DNA of 64,000 nucleotides from Vallitalea maricola (GCF_036985595.1 NZ_BTPU01000060.1:1-64000), one strand, 5' to 3'. Counted from the stretch's first letter, positions 1 to 8,702 are shown. Translations and numbers: made by a program. Notes: generated from the sequence alone by a model not told the origin.

Positions 1-50
1 CGTATAATAAGTTTGTAGCCCAGTAAATTAGGTTACAGACTTATTATACG
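1..50 (+). repeat. 20-bp inverted repeat just upstream of the kinase RBS
   Basis: Positions 1-12 (CGTATAATAAGT) are the exact reverse complement of 39-50. The stem extends inward to about 20 pairs when two G-T wobbles are allowed, leaving a loop of about 10 nt (21-30). The RBS AGGAGAG follows directly at 51. There is no T-run on the + strand, so it does not look like a simple terminator. It may be an operator, an mRNA processing or stabilising hairpin after an upstream gene outside the window, or a translational control element. The role is inference; the pairing is seen directly. Confidence 0.75.
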
Positions 51-63
51 AGGAGAGTATGTA

Positions 64-1146
64 ATGAAAATATCCGTATCAACACCTAGTCGTATATGTC
101 TATTCGGAGAACACCAAGACTATCTTAACTTAGAGGTAATAGCATCTGCTATTAATCTAAGATTCAGGGCTGAGGGAACAAAAAGAGATGATCGTATTAT
201 TCATGTTCGCCTAAAAGGGGAAGGAATCAGTAGAGAAGAAGTAATTAATCTAGATGAAGAAATTGTTTACGAGAATAACAGGGACTACATAAAGAGTGCT
301 ATCAATGTACTTCGCAGAAATGGTTATAAAATTGAATCAGGATTTGACATTTTTATGGATTCTGATATTCCAATCGGAAAAGGAATGTGTTCATCTACAA
401 CAATGGTAGTAGTATTTATCAAGGTTTTACTAGAGTTGATTAATCATGAAGATAAGGATAATCCAGAAAAAATTGCTCTATTAGGATTTGAAGCGGAAGT
501 CACAGAATTCAATGAGCCAGGTGGCCTTATGGACCAATATTCATCAGCTTATGGAGGTCTTCTACACTTAACTTTTGACAAGGATAAAACAGTGGTTGAA
601 CCCCTTGATACAGAAATTCCTGGTTGTTTTATACTTTTTGATTCTCTAGAAGATAAGCAGACTACTAAGGTATTGGCTAGTGCTAAATATCCAGTTCTTG
701 AAGCCCTAGATGAACTAAAACAATATGGTATAAACAGTATTAGAGATTTTGTTAATGACGAAAAAAATCTTGCTTATCTAGAAAAATTGTCACCAGCAAA
801 ATTAGTTAAGGTTAAGGCAAATATTGATAACTATAAAACTTTGAAAGAAGCTCAGGAGATGTTTGAAACAGGAGTTGATTCAGTAAAACTAGGGGAACTT
901 CTTAAAAGACATCATGGTAATCTTAGGGACGGACTTGAAATATCAACACCTAAGATTGAAGAAATCCTTGAAACAGCTTATGAAAATGGAGCCCTTGGAG
1001 GTAAAATCAATGGTTCTGGCGGAGGTGGCTGTTGTTACGTATACGCTTATGAAAAAGATGCACAGAAAATATTGGATGAAGTATGTGCCAAAGGATATTG
1101 GGGTGTAATCCTCAAGCAAGATTCAGGTGTAAGAGTAGATAGTTAA
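64..1146 (+). CDS. GHMP-family sugar kinase (galactokinase / N-acetylhexosamine kinase-like)
   Basis: A 360-residue cytoplasmic kinase that probably phosphorylates C1 of a hexose or N-acetylhexosamine with ATP. The N-terminus has the galactokinase-type signature with FGEHQDY (residues 15-21). The GHMP ATP-loop appears near residues 101-112 (PIGKGMCSSTT), a GLMDQYSSAYGG motif follows as in GalK, and the C-terminal GHMP motif is GGKINGSGGGGC. The start ATG follows AGGAGAG by about 6 nt. It heads an operon with a nucleotidyltransferase, a phosphohexomutase and galE. That context and the GH112/GH101 genes 28 kb away suggest galactose or GalNAc (GALK2-like) as substrate. Bifidobacterial NahK, which does this job in the lnp operon, belongs to another fold family, so this would be a non-homologous replacement. 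Family is well supported; substrate is inferred. Confidence 0.85.
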   Translation: MKISVSTPSRICLFGEHQDYLNLEVIASAINLRFRAEGTKRDDRIIHVRLKGEGISREEVINLDEEIVYENNRDYIKSAINVLRRNGYKIESGFDIFMDSDIPIGKGMCSSTTMVVVFIKVLLELINHEDKDNPEKIALLGFEAEVTEFNEPGGLMDQYSSAYGGLLHLTFDKDKTVVEPLDTEIPGCFILFDSLEDKQTTKVLASAKYPVLEALDELKQYGINSIRDFVNDEKNLAYLEKLSPAKLVKVKANIDNYKTLKEAQEMFETGVDSVKLGELLKRHHGNLRDGLEISTPKIEEILETAYENGALGGKINGSGGGGCCYVYAYEKDAQKILDEVCAKGYWGVILKQDSGVRVDS

Positions 1147-1183
1147 TCAATAATGACATAATACAAACGAAGGGATGATTAAT

Positions 1184-1921
1184 ATGAAAGCAATCGTATT
1201 AGGAGCAGGAAAAGGTACAAGGTTACAATCAGAAAAATATAATATGCCAAAAGTTCTCAGAAAAGCTCATGGCAAGCCATTGATTGAGTATGTTCTAGAT
1301 GCTTTATCTTTTATAGAGGAAGAAGATACAACAATAGTTGTAGGTTATAAAAAAGAAATGGTTTATGAAGAGATTAAAGGGGATTATAAATTTGTAAGTC
1401 AAGATGAACAGTTAGGAACAGGTCACGCTGTTCTAGTTACAGAAGATACGTTTAAAGATTACGATGGACCTATTTTAGTTGCATATGGTGATATGCCCCT
1501 ATACAAGAAAAGTACATATGAAAAAATGTTTGAAATACATGAAAAAGAGAATGCAACTTGTACTGTTTTGACAGCTGTCATTGATGACCCACCAGCTTAT
1601 GGAAGAATTATTAGAGATGAAAATGGTCAGATGGAAGGCGTTGTTGAAGCAAAAGATTGTACTAAGGAACAGTTAGCTATAAAAGAGCTAAATGTTGGAG
1701 TATATGTTTTTGATAGTAAATTTTTATTTGAAAACCTGAAACTATTGAAGAATGATAATATCCAAAAAGAATATTACTTGACTGATATACCTAAGATGGT
1801 TATGGAAAAAGGTGAGAAACTAGTAACTCATACTATCTATAATACTAATGAAGTTTATGGAGTGAATACAGTAGAAGAATTAGAGTTCTGTGAGAAAGTT
1901 TTACAAGAAGAAGCTAATTAA
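1184..1921 (+). CDS. Sugar-1-phosphate nucleotidyltransferase, GlmU N-domain type
   Basis: A 245-residue enzyme expected to make a UDP-sugar from UTP and a (N-acetyl)hexosamine-1-phosphate. The start MKAIVLGAGKGTRL holds the pyrophosphorylase GxGxGTR loop (residues 7-13), with the K of MPKVL at about residue 23. Motifs EQLGTGHA and the metal-binding AYGDMPL follow, as in GlmU. The C-terminal left-handed beta-helix acetyltransferase half of GlmU is absent, so it is a stand-alone uridylyltransferase. ATG 1184 is preferred to the ATG at 1175 because CGAAGGG (1168-1174) abuts the latter. Downstream of a sugar kinase and upstream of a mutase and galE, it could act as UDP-GalNAc/UDP-GlcNAc or UDP-Gal pyrophosphorylase. 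The exact sugar is unresolved. Confidence 0.85.
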   Translation: MKAIVLGAGKGTRLQSEKYNMPKVLRKAHGKPLIEYVLDALSFIEEEDTTIVVGYKKEMVYEEIKGDYKFVSQDEQLGTGHAVLVTEDTFKDYDGPILVAYGDMPLYKKSTYEKMFEIHEKENATCTVLTAVIDDPPAYGRIIRDENGQMEGVVEAKDCTKEQLAIKELNVGVYVFDSKFLFENLKLLKNDNIQKEYYLTDIPKMVMEKGEKLVTHTIYNTNEVYGVNTVEELEFCEKVLQEEAN

Positions 1922-1980
1922 TATACAGTTTGGTACTGACGTTTAATGTTGACTAATTGACAAGGGAAGGAATGAGCTAT

Positions 1981-3387
1981 ATGATTAAATTTGGTACAGG
2001 TGGTTGGAGAGCTATAATCGGTGAAGATTTCATCAAGAGTAATTTACAACTTTTATCACAAGGTTTAGCTAATAGAATGATACAAGAAAATGCTAATGAA
2101 TTTGTTATTGGTTATGATAGAAGATTCTTGTCTGAGAAAAGTGCACAGTGGATGGCAGAAGTTATGGCAGGAAACGGAATCAAAGTGTATTTTATTAATA
2201 AGATTGCTCCTACACCAATGATTATGTTCAGTGTTAAAGAAATGAATTTACGTTATGGAGCTGCCATTACAGCCAGCCATAACCCAGCTGATTATAATGG
2301 AATCAAGATATTCACTGAAGGTGGACGTGATGCTTCAGCTGAAATTACTAATGAAATTGAAGTTGAAATTGGCAAAATTGAATCGAAACATATAAAAGTA
2401 ATGAATTTTGATAAAGCTGTTAACGAAGAAAAAGTTGTTATATATAATCCTTTCAATGATTATATAGATACAATAATTAACATGATTGATCTAAAAGCCA
2501 TAAAAGATAAACAGTTGAAAATATTACTTGACCCAATGTACGGTGTATCCAAGACATCTCTACAAACAATACTTATGACTGCAAGATGTGAAGTTGAATT
2601 GATTCATGATAGACATGATACACTTTTTGGTGGTAGATTACCATCTCCAAGTGCTGAAACCTTAGGCAGACTTAAAAATGATGTAGTTGAAAAAGGTTTT
2701 GATCTAGGAATCGGTACAGATGGTGATGCTGACCGTTTAGGAATTATTGATGAAAAAGGTAATTTCATTCATCCTAATGAAATTATGGCGCTTCTTTACT
2801 ACTACTTATTAAAATATAAAAAATGGACTGGTCCAGTTGTAAGAAACTTAGCTACTACACATCTACTTGATAAGATTGCAGAAGGCTTTGGAGAAGAATG
2901 CTATGAAGTTCCAGTTGGTTTCAAGCATATTAGTTCTAAGATGGAAGAAACTAATGCACTTATTGGTGGAGAGAGCAGCGGTGGATTAACTATCAGAGGT
3001 CATATTAAGGGAAAAGATGGTGTTTTTGCAGCTTCCTTATTAGTGGAAATGATAAGTGTTACTAATAAGCATCTTTCAAAGCTTCTTGATGAGATTCATG
3101 AGCAATTTGGCAAATTTGAAATGGCTGAGCATGGATTTGGATTTGATGTTGAAGAGAAAGAGAGATTATTGAAGATTCTATATACAGATAAAAAGATTCC
3201 AGAATTCAGCTTTGAAGTTGAAAGAGTAAGTTACATGGATGGAGTTAAAGTCTTCTTCAAAAATGGTGGTTGGATTATTGCTAGATTCTCAGGAACAGAG
3301 CCACTACTTCGTGTGTTTGCTGAAATGGATTGTATGGATAAAGCAGAAATTGTTTGTAAGGAAATGAAAGAGTTCTTAGGAATATAG
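1981..3387 (+). CDS. Phosphoglucomutase/phosphomannomutase family (alpha-D-phosphohexomutase)
   Basis: A 468-residue cytoplasmic mutase that interconverts hexose 1- and 6-phosphates (or hexosamine phosphates). The phosphoserine loop is TASHNP with Ser99; the metal-binding loop is GTDGDADRLGI; the sugar-binding loop is GGESSGG; the C-terminal phosphate-binding loop is RFSGTEPLLR. Length matches the family. ATG 1981 is chosen because AAGGGAAGG (1962-1970) sits 10 nt upstream; the in-frame TTG at 1957 has no RBS. It lies 60 nt after the nucleotidyltransferase and 56 nt before galE. It may return glucose-1-phosphate or GlcNAc-1-phosphate to glycolysis or cell-wall synthesis. Substrate preference (Glc, Man or GlcN) cannot be read reliably. 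Confidence 0.88.
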   Translation: MIKFGTGGWRAIIGEDFIKSNLQLLSQGLANRMIQENANEFVIGYDRRFLSEKSAQWMAEVMAGNGIKVYFINKIAPTPMIMFSVKEMNLRYGAAITASHNPADYNGIKIFTEGGRDASAEITNEIEVEIGKIESKHIKVMNFDKAVNEEKVVIYNPFNDYIDTIINMIDLKAIKDKQLKILLDPMYGVSKTSLQTILMTARCEVELIHDRHDTLFGGRLPSPSAETLGRLKNDVVEKGFDLGIGTDGDADRLGIIDEKGNFIHPNEIMALLYYYLLKYKKWTGPVVRNLATTHLLDKIAEGFGEECYEVPVGFKHISSKMEETNALIGGESSGGLTIRGHIKGKDGVFAASLLVEMISVTNKHLSKLLDEIHEQFGKFEMAEHGFGFDVEEKERLLKILYTDKKIPEFSFEVERVSYMDGVKVFFKNGGWIIARFSGTEPLLRVFAEMDCMDKAEIVCKEMKEFLGI

Positions 3388-3442
3388 ATTATATATTTTA
3401 TATTATAATAGGAACAATGTTACTAGAATGGAGGGAAATTAG

Positions 3443-4459
3443 ATGAATATATTAGTTACTGGTGGAGCTGGATATATTGGCAGTCATACAGTAGTTCAGC
3501 TTTTAGAAGAGGGATATGGAGTAATAATTGTTGATAACTTTTCTAATAGTAAACCTGAGTCATTGAAAAGAGTGAAAGAGATTACAGGAAAAGATTTTAA
3601 ATTCTATGAAGTGGATTTATTAGATAGAGAAGCTCTTGATAAAGTTTTTGCTGAAAATGAGATTGATGCAGTAATCCATTTTGCTGGTCTTAAAGCAGTA
3701 GGAGAATCTGTTTCAATTCCAATGAAGTATTATCATAATAATATTACTGGTACACTTGTGTTATGTGAATTAATGAAGAAACATAATGTGAAGAACATGG
3801 TATTTAGTTCATCGGCTACTGTATACGGTATGAATAATGTATCACCTTTAACAGAGGATTTACCTCTTAGTACTACTAATCCTTATGGAAGTACTAAGCT
3901 TATGATTGAACAGATTTTAAGAGATATCTATGTATCAGATAATACATGGAGTATTGCTTTACTTAGATATTTCAATCCTATTGGAGCACATATAAGTGGT
4001 AGGATTGGAGAAGACCCTAATGGTATACCTAATAATCTTATGCCATATATCACTCAGGTTGCAATTGGCAAACGTGAAGAATTAAGTGTATTCGGTAATG
4101 ATTATGATACACATGATGGTACTGGTGTGAGAGACTATATTCATGTAGTTGATTTGGCAAGTGGACATCTAAAAGCTCTTAATAAGGTTATAGGTATGAA
4201 AGGTATAGAAGCTTATAATCTAGGTACGGGTACAGGCTATAGCGTTCTTGATGTTATTAACAATTTTGAAAAGGCAACTGATGTGAAGGTTCCATATAAG
4301 ATTATTGAGAGAAGACCTGGAGATATAGGCACATGTTATGCTGATGCTTCAAAGGCTTATAAAGAGTTAGGTTGGAAAGCTGAAAAGAATCTTGAGGATA
4401 TGTGCAGGGATTCTTGGCGTTGGCAGAGTAATAATCCTAATGGGTATGTTGAATCTTAA
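3443..4459 (+). CDS. galE: UDP-glucose 4-epimerase
   Basis: A 338-residue extended short-chain dehydrogenase that interconverts UDP-Gal and UDP-Glc (and often UDP-GalNAc and UDP-GlcNAc). The NAD-binding glycine motif is TGGAGYIGSH at residues 6-15. Catalytic Tyr148 and Lys152 are in the NPYGSTK motif, with the SSSATVYG strand before it. LRYFNPIGAH is typical of GalE. Length is as expected. It is the last gene of the kinase, nucleotidyltransferase, mutase, galE operon and is followed by a bidirectional terminator. In the bifidobacterial lnp pathway GalE epimerises both UDP-Gal and UDP-GalNAc; the same dual role is plausible here. Confidence 0.95.
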   Translation: MNILVTGGAGYIGSHTVVQLLEEGYGVIIVDNFSNSKPESLKRVKEITGKDFKFYEVDLLDREALDKVFAENEIDAVIHFAGLKAVGESVSIPMKYYHNNITGTLVLCELMKKHNVKNMVFSSSATVYGMNNVSPLTEDLPLSTTNPYGSTKLMIEQILRDIYVSDNTWSIALLRYFNPIGAHISGRIGEDPNGIPNNLMPYITQVAIGKREELSVFGNDYDTHDGTGVRDYIHVVDLASGHLKALNKVIGMKGIEAYNLGTGTGYSVLDVINNFEKATDVKVPYKIIERRPGDIGTCYADASKAYKELGWKAEKNLEDMCRDSWRWQSNNPNGYVES

Positions 4460-4477
4460 TTAGATTATGCTATATAA

Positions 4478-4520
4478 AAAGAGGCTGCATCATTTTATAT
4501 GAATACAGCCTCTTTAAAAT
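4478..4520. terminator. Bidirectional terminator between galE and the SIS gene
   Basis: AAAGAGGCTG (4478-4487) pairs perfectly with CAGCCTCTTT (4506-4515) around an 18-nt loop, with A/T-rich flanks on both sides. It sits between two convergent genes. Confidence 0.8.
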
Positions 4521-4525
4521 ATTTG

Positions 4526-5518
4526 TTAATAATCTAGACATCTATAATATCTTCTAATAGCAAGAGGATGTCTTCTTTTATGTTCAAGATGAACAGATAT
4601 TCTTTGACATATAGCTCTCATGACAAATGGAGAAATCAGACCTCTATATTTTTCATCAATATTATCAAATGAGTAATCTTTTGTGTCAAAAACAGTAACG
4701 TTTGCACTGATTTTTTGAACAAAGTTATCCACACGATTCATTATCTGACGAGAGTTATCCTCGCCAACAAATAGGATTACACTTGTATCTCTATCTATGA
4801 CTTCTAGAGTTCCATGGAAGAAATTAGAGCCAGATACGAATTTTGTACGCATCCATTGCATTTCTTCTAGGATACACATGGCATAACAATAAGCCCATCC
4901 TTCCAAGTTACCAGAACCTATAAAATATTGTATAGGGGCATCTTTGTATTTTTCAGCATAATCTTCACATTTTGCATCTGCATCCTTTTGTACTTGACAA
5001 AGGATAGCAGGAAGGTTTTGGATGTTATTGATAAAATCTTCATAATCATCAAATTCACCTTTATTATACATAAATCTAAGTGAAGCACTGAACCAAAAAT
5101 AATATGGACCACTATTACCATTCACAACATAATCAACTTTCTTAGACAAAATTGATTCAGGATTTCCAATATATCCAATCACTTTTGCTCCCAGTGTATG
5201 TACATAATCTACAGCATCAACAATTTCTTTGGTATCTCCTGACTTTGATTCAATTATAACAATAGTATCTTTGTTAAGATGACAATTACCTAAAGCTACC
5301 AAATCAGCAGCATTCTCAACATGAAGATTTAGCGTGGAATGAGATTTTACAATACTTTCTGTTTGTTTTGCATAAGCGATAGTTCCACCAATACCAACAA
5401 AGAATAGATTACTATAACCTTCTTTACAGATATTATCGACTATGTTTTCTACGTTTTTAATGATATCCAAACCGCTTTGTTCTGTTTGTAAAAACTCTTT
5501 TTCTTTAAAATTAAACAC
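4526..5518 (-). CDS. SIS-domain sugar-phosphate isomerase/deglycase, FrlB-like
   Basis: A 330-residue protein with two SIS domains, related to FrlB (fructoselysine-6-phosphate deglycase) and GlmS isomerase domains. FFVGIGGTIAYA begins SIS1 (about residues 38-50) and ESKSGDTKEIV is the sugar-phosphate-binding loop. The second half has FIGSGNLEGWAY, EEMQWMRTKFVSGSNFFHGTLEV and the C-terminal RRHPLAIRRYYRCLDY. It starts with GTG at 5518, behind AAGGAGGT on the minus strand. It is a paralogue of the SIS gene at 12154 and shares its C-terminal motif. It is divergent from a PHP-domain gene. Substrate is probably a fructosamine-6-phosphate or other aminosugar phosphate, inferred from the paralogue and the adjacent frl-type genes. 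Confidence 0.8.
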   Translation of the reverse strand: MFNFKEKEFLQTEQSGLDIIKNVENIVDNICKEGYSNLFFVGIGGTIAYAKQTESIVKSHSTLNLHVENAADLVALGNCHLNKDTIVIIESKSGDTKEIVDAVDYVHTLGAKVIGYIGNPESILSKKVDYVVNGNSGPYYFWFSASLRFMYNKGEFDDYEDFINNIQNLPAILCQVQKDADAKCEDYAEKYKDAPIQYFIGSGNLEGWAYCYAMCILEEMQWMRTKFVSGSNFFHGTLEVIDRDTSVILFVGEDNSRQIMNRVDNFVQKISANVTVFDTKDYSFDNIDEKYRGLISPFVMRAICQRISVHLEHKRRHPLAIRRYYRCLDY

Positions 5519-5569
5519 TAAGATTACCTCCTTGTATGATAGTCAAAATTTATACTTGTATTGTAACAT

Positions 5570-5599
5570 AGTATATTGTATCATAATGTTATAATACAA
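5570..5599 (-). promoter_or_regulatory. Possible sigma-A promoter for the SIS gene
   Basis: On the minus strand TTGTAT (5599-5594) and TATACT (5575-5570) are separated by 18 nt, about 40 nt upstream of the RBS. The match is moderate, and AT-rich DNA makes chance matches common. Confidence 0.35.
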
Positions 5600-5734
5600 T
5601 CAAGAAAAATTTATCAGCCAATTTTAACTATTTAGCATAAATTGATTAAATATGCTATAATTATAAGTTGATAAATAGCTTACTAATAAGGTTGACATTA
5701 GGTAAAAAACGTAATTTATCTAGAAGGAGATACA

Positions 5735-6544
5735 ATGAAAAGAATTTATCAAGATTATCATATGCACAGCAGCATTTCTCCTGATTCAAATACACCTATG
5801 GAAGAGATGTGTCAGGCAGCTATAGACAAAGGATTTCGAGAAATAGCTATTACAGATCACTTTGAATTTTATTCTACAGGAATAATTGGAAACAGATTCA
5901 ATGAAGCATATTTGGATGAATATTTTAAAATAATATATGAATGTAAAGAAAAATTTGACGGTAGATTAATAATTAAAAAAGGAATTGAATTAGGGCAGCA
6001 GCATTTACAATTAGAAATGTCTGATAGAATAGTACAATCATATAAATTTGATTTCGTACTTGGTTCAGTACATAAAATAAAGAATGTAGACCTTAGTCAG
6101 ATTATGTATAATAATAGTATTATAGATATCTATTGCAAAAGATATTTGGAACAGGTTTATGAGCTTGTTGATAAAGGTGATTTTGACTCTCTTGCTCACT
6201 TGGATTTAATTAAGAGATATGCATCAAAAAGAAATGTTGAAGTTAATTTAATTAATTATAGAATTGAATTAGCTCAGATATTTGATCGTTTAATTGAAAG
6301 AAATAAAGGTCTGGAAATCAATACTTCAAGTTTACGTCAAGGATTAGACGAGCCCTTCCCATCAATACCAATACTTAAGATGTATAAGTCTATGGGTGGA
6401 GAGATAATAACCATAGGTTCAGATTCTCATAATCCATTTGATATTGGTAGAGATTTTGATAAAGTTATCAATATACTTGAAGAAATTGGATTTAGGAATA
6501 TATATACTTTTGATAATAGAAAAAATCAGCGAATTGAGTTGTAA
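5735..6544 (+). CDS. PHP-domain phosphoesterase, histidinol-phosphatase-like
   Basis: A 269-residue PHP-superfamily metal-dependent phosphoesterase. The first metal motif is HMH at residues 9-11 (DYHMHSS), followed by ITDHFEF, a LGSVHKI motif and a SHNP-type motif in GSDSHNPFDIG near the end. Its size fits HisJ-type histidinol phosphatases, but no other his gene is near. It lies between an FrlB-like gene and a GntR regulator, so a sugar-phosphate or amino-sugar-phosphate phosphatase role is also possible. RBS AAGGAGA precedes ATG 5735. Family assignment is firm; substrate is not. Confidence 0.78.
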   Translation: MKRIYQDYHMHSSISPDSNTPMEEMCQAAIDKGFREIAITDHFEFYSTGIIGNRFNEAYLDEYFKIIYECKEKFDGRLIIKKGIELGQQHLQLEMSDRIVQSYKFDFVLGSVHKIKNVDLSQIMYNNSIIDIYCKRYLEQVYELVDKGDFDSLAHLDLIKRYASKRNVEVNLINYRIELAQIFDRLIERNKGLEINTSSLRQGLDEPFPSIPILKMYKSMGGEIITIGSDSHNPFDIGRDFDKVINILEEIGFRNIYTFDNRKNQRIEL

Positions 6545-6565
6545 TAAATTCGTTATAATATGTCC

Positions 6566-6593
6566 TTGTTTTTTTCATTGGATATGATATACT
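6566..6593 (+). promoter_or_regulatory. Promoter candidate for the GntR/UTRA gene
   Basis: TTGTTT (6566-6571) and TATACT (6588-6593) are separated by 16 nt, about 48 nt before the start of the regulator gene. Confidence 0.45.
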
Positions 6594-6640
6594 AAAAATG
6601 AAGAGGTTAAGAATAATTATATTAAAAAAGGATGAAAGCT

Positions 6641-7360
6641 ATGAATAAAACACCACTTGATAAAAATTCGAGTGTGCCCTTATATCGACAATTGATTGAG
6701 TCTATCAAAGAGGATATTAATAGTAATATTCTGAATCCAGGAGATCAGATTCTTACTGAAATAGAGCTAAGTGAAAAATACGAAGTAAGCAGAATTACTG
6801 TAAGAAAGGCTATTGCTGAATTAGTAGAAGAAGGTTTTCTTGTTAAACAACAAGGAGTTGGAACTTTTGTTGCAGAGGTTAAACTCGTAAGGAATATGAA
6901 TAAATTCATGGGATTCAGTATGTCCTGTGAAGTATTAGGAAAAATACCATCTGCTACATTATTATTCGCTGGGTTAATTAATGCAACAGATAGAGATAGA
7001 CGAGAATTAAGTTTAGATGATAGTGTTACTAACGTATTGTCAATTAAGCGTATACGATATTGTGATGGTGAACCTGTTATGGTAGAGGATACACATTTTC
7101 CAACTGAGTATTCTTATCTTTTAACTAATAATCTAGAAGGTTCACTTTATGAACTATTGAATAAACATGATATTGTTCCATCTGTGGGAAAAACAGAATT
7201 AGATGTATGTTATGCAACTGATGAAGAAGCTGAATTATTGGATATAGAGAGTAATACGCCATTGTTGCTATTGAGATGTGCCTGTTATGATAAGACAGGT
7301 AATTCTATACATAATAGTAGACAAGTGGTTAATCCTAAAAAATTCAAAATGATAATATAG
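6641..7360 (+). CDS. GntR-family regulator with UTRA domain, FrlR-like
   Basis: A 239-residue transcription factor. A winged helix-turn-helix of GntR type covers about residues 8-78 (VPLYRQLIESIKEDI, then SEKYEVSRITVRKAIAEL), followed by a UTRA ligand-binding domain to the end. UTRA domains bind phosphorylated sugars. ATG 6641 is preferred over ATG 6632 because AAAAGGA overlaps the earlier codon. It is followed by a strong terminator and stands immediately upstream of the frl-type operon. In Bacillus subtilis the UTRA regulator FrlR represses frlBONMD; the same role is inferred here. A candidate operator is at 7744-7758 and again at 12069-12083. Confidence 0.85.
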   Translation: MNKTPLDKNSSVPLYRQLIESIKEDINSNILNPGDQILTEIELSEKYEVSRITVRKAIAELVEEGFLVKQQGVGTFVAEVKLVRNMNKFMGFSMSCEVLGKIPSATLLFAGLINATDRDRRELSLDDSVTNVLSIKRIRYCDGEPVMVEDTHFPTEYSYLLTNNLEGSLYELLNKHDIVPSVGKTELDVCYATDEEAELLDIESNTPLLLLRCACYDKTGNSIHNSRQVVNPKKFKMII

Positions 7361-7390
7361 ACTGATTTCCTTATGGTAATCAGTTTTTTT
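7361..7390 (+). terminator. Rho-independent terminator after the GntR gene
   Basis: ACTGATT (7361-7367) pairs with AATCAGT (7378-7384) and is followed by an 8-T run. Confidence 0.85.
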
Positions 7391-7729
7391 ATCCTATGGG
7401 AAATCTTCTGCTTTATCTCTTATAATATTATTTAATAAACGTTATGATACATTTTAATACCAAAAATACATAATATTAATAAATTAAAATTTGATTATAG
7501 AAAAATCAGTAATAAAAAACATATATTTATATAATAATATAATTATATGTTTTTTATTATACAATTATATGTATGAAAAAGCGTAAATTAATTGACTGAA
7601 TTATTTTGTTAAATTAATATAAAAATATTGGAAGATAATCTACATGAGGCGAAAATGTAAATAATGCACAAAAATAGAATGAAATAATGTATAAAATAAA
7701 CAAAATATACAATGAAATAAAATTTTCCA

Positions 7730-7758
7730 TTGCAATTGGTATTATAACGTAATATAAT
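7730..7758 (+). promoter_or_regulatory. Strong sigma-A promoter of the frl-type operon
   Basis: TTGCAA (7730-7735), a 17-nt spacer and a perfect TATAAT (7753-7758). Transcription would start near 7765, which rules out the in-frame ATG at 7761 as a useful start and supports ATG 7806. Confidence 0.75.
7744..7758 (+). promoter_or_regulatory. Candidate operator overlapping the frl promoter
   Basis: ATAACGTAATATAAT here and ATAACGTTATATAAT at 12069-12083, upstream of the frlB-like gene, agree at 14 of 15 positions, and both overlap a TATAAT box. They are probable binding sites for the neighbouring GntR/UTRA regulator (inference). Confidence 0.5.
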
Positions 7759-7805
7759 AAATGCAAGAAGATATAAAAACACTACTTGTGAAGGGGGCAG
7801 TGATT

Positions 7806-8702
7806 ATGATTCGTGTTATTGGATTAGGAGATAATGTAGTTGATAAATATATAAATACTAAAATAATGTACCCTGGTGGTAATGCTTTGAATTTTGCTGT
7901 TTATGCAAATATACTTGGTATAGAAGCTTCTTATATAGGTGTTTTTGGTGATGATAACGCTGCAAAACATGTATATCAGACTTCAAAGTCACTAGGAATA
8001 AAGTTAGACCATTGTCGATTTTATAAAGGTGAAAATGGCTATTCAAAAGTTAAATTGGAAAAAGGTGATAGAGTATTTGTAGATTCTAATAAAGGCGGGG
8101 TATCTGCAAAATATCCGTTAACCTTAAGTGGGGTAGATTTATCTTATATAAGTGAATTTCATATGGTTCATACAAGCTGTTTTAGTTTTATTGAAAAAGA
8201 GCTGGCTATCCTAAGACAGTATTCAAAATTTATATCTATGGATTTTTCTAATCGTTACACTAACGAGTATCTAAAGGAATGTTGTAAGTACATTGATTGT
8301 GCAAGTATTTCATGTAGTAAAATGAAAGATGAAGATATTATAACATTAATGAAAGATATTATTTCATACGGATGTAAGCATATTGTTATTGCTACCAGAG
8401 GAGCAAGAGGGGCATTAGTATTAGTTGATGGGAAATTATATGAACAATCACCTTGTTTGATTGATGCAGTTGATACTATGGGTGCAGGAGATTCTTTCAT
8501 AACAGCTTTCTTAACTGGGTATATTAATGATATGAAAGAGACAGTAGATTTTTCTGTAGAATCAGGGAATAAAGGATTAACAAAGGTAGAAGAGTATAAA
8601 GATGTAGTAATAAGAGCAAATCTATATAAAGCAGCAATATTTTCATCTAAAATTTGTAGTTGTAATGGTGCATTTGGTTTTGGTAAAAGTTATAAAGAAT
8701 AG
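7806..8702 (+). CDS. frlD: Fructoselysine 6-kinase-like PfkB family kinase
   Basis: A 298-residue ribokinase/PfkB-family kinase that would phosphorylate C6 of fructoselysine or a related fructosamine. The N-terminus GLGDNVVDKYI and YPGGNALNFAVY aligns with E. coli FrlD, including the GG(N) sugar-binding motif. The C-terminal PfkB signature VDTMGAGDSFITAF carries the catalytic Asp in GAGDSF. ATG 7806 is chosen because GAAGGGGGC sits just upstream; the ATG at 7761 lies at the predicted transcription start. It is the first gene of an operon with a CUT1 importer and an FrlB-like deglycase, the same gene set as frlBONMD of B. subtilis. Substrate is inferred from similarity recalled from known FrlD and from context. 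Confidence 0.85.
   Translation: MIRVIGLGDNVVDKYINTKIMYPGGNALNFAVYANILGIEASYIGVFGDDNAAKHVYQTSKSLGIKLDHCRFYKGENGYSKVKLEKGDRVFVDSNKGGVSAKYPLTLSGVDLSYISEFHMVHTSCFSFIEKELAILRQYSKFISMDFSNRYTNEYLKECCKYIDCASISCSKMKDEDIITLMKDIISYGCKHIVIATRGARGALVLVDGKLYEQSPCLIDAVDTMGAGDSFITAFLTGYINDMKETVDFSVESGNKGLTKVEEYKDVVIRANLYKAAIFSSKICSCNGAFGFGKSYKE

Larger units (their letters stand above)
7391..7805 (+). other. Long AT-rich regulatory gap before frlD
   Basis: About 415 nt with no supported gene. It contains an ACGTTAT motif near 7438-7446, a long A/T-only stretch at 7480-7720, and a strong promoter with an overlapping candidate operator at its downstream end. No RNA gene was recognised. Confidence 0.6.

Noticed and set aside
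5692..5720. TTGACA promoter before the PHP gene
   Set aside because: The matching -10 is poor (TTTATC) and the start of transcription would fall on the RBS.
5735..6544. Firm histidinol-phosphatase (hisJ/hisK) assignment
   Set aside because: The PHP family fits, but no histidine biosynthesis gene is near and the context is sugar metabolism, so only a family-level call is given.
7761..7805. Longer FrlD start at ATG 7761
   Set aside because: It lies at the predicted transcription start of the strong promoter; ATG 7806 has an RBS and matches the FrlD N-terminus.
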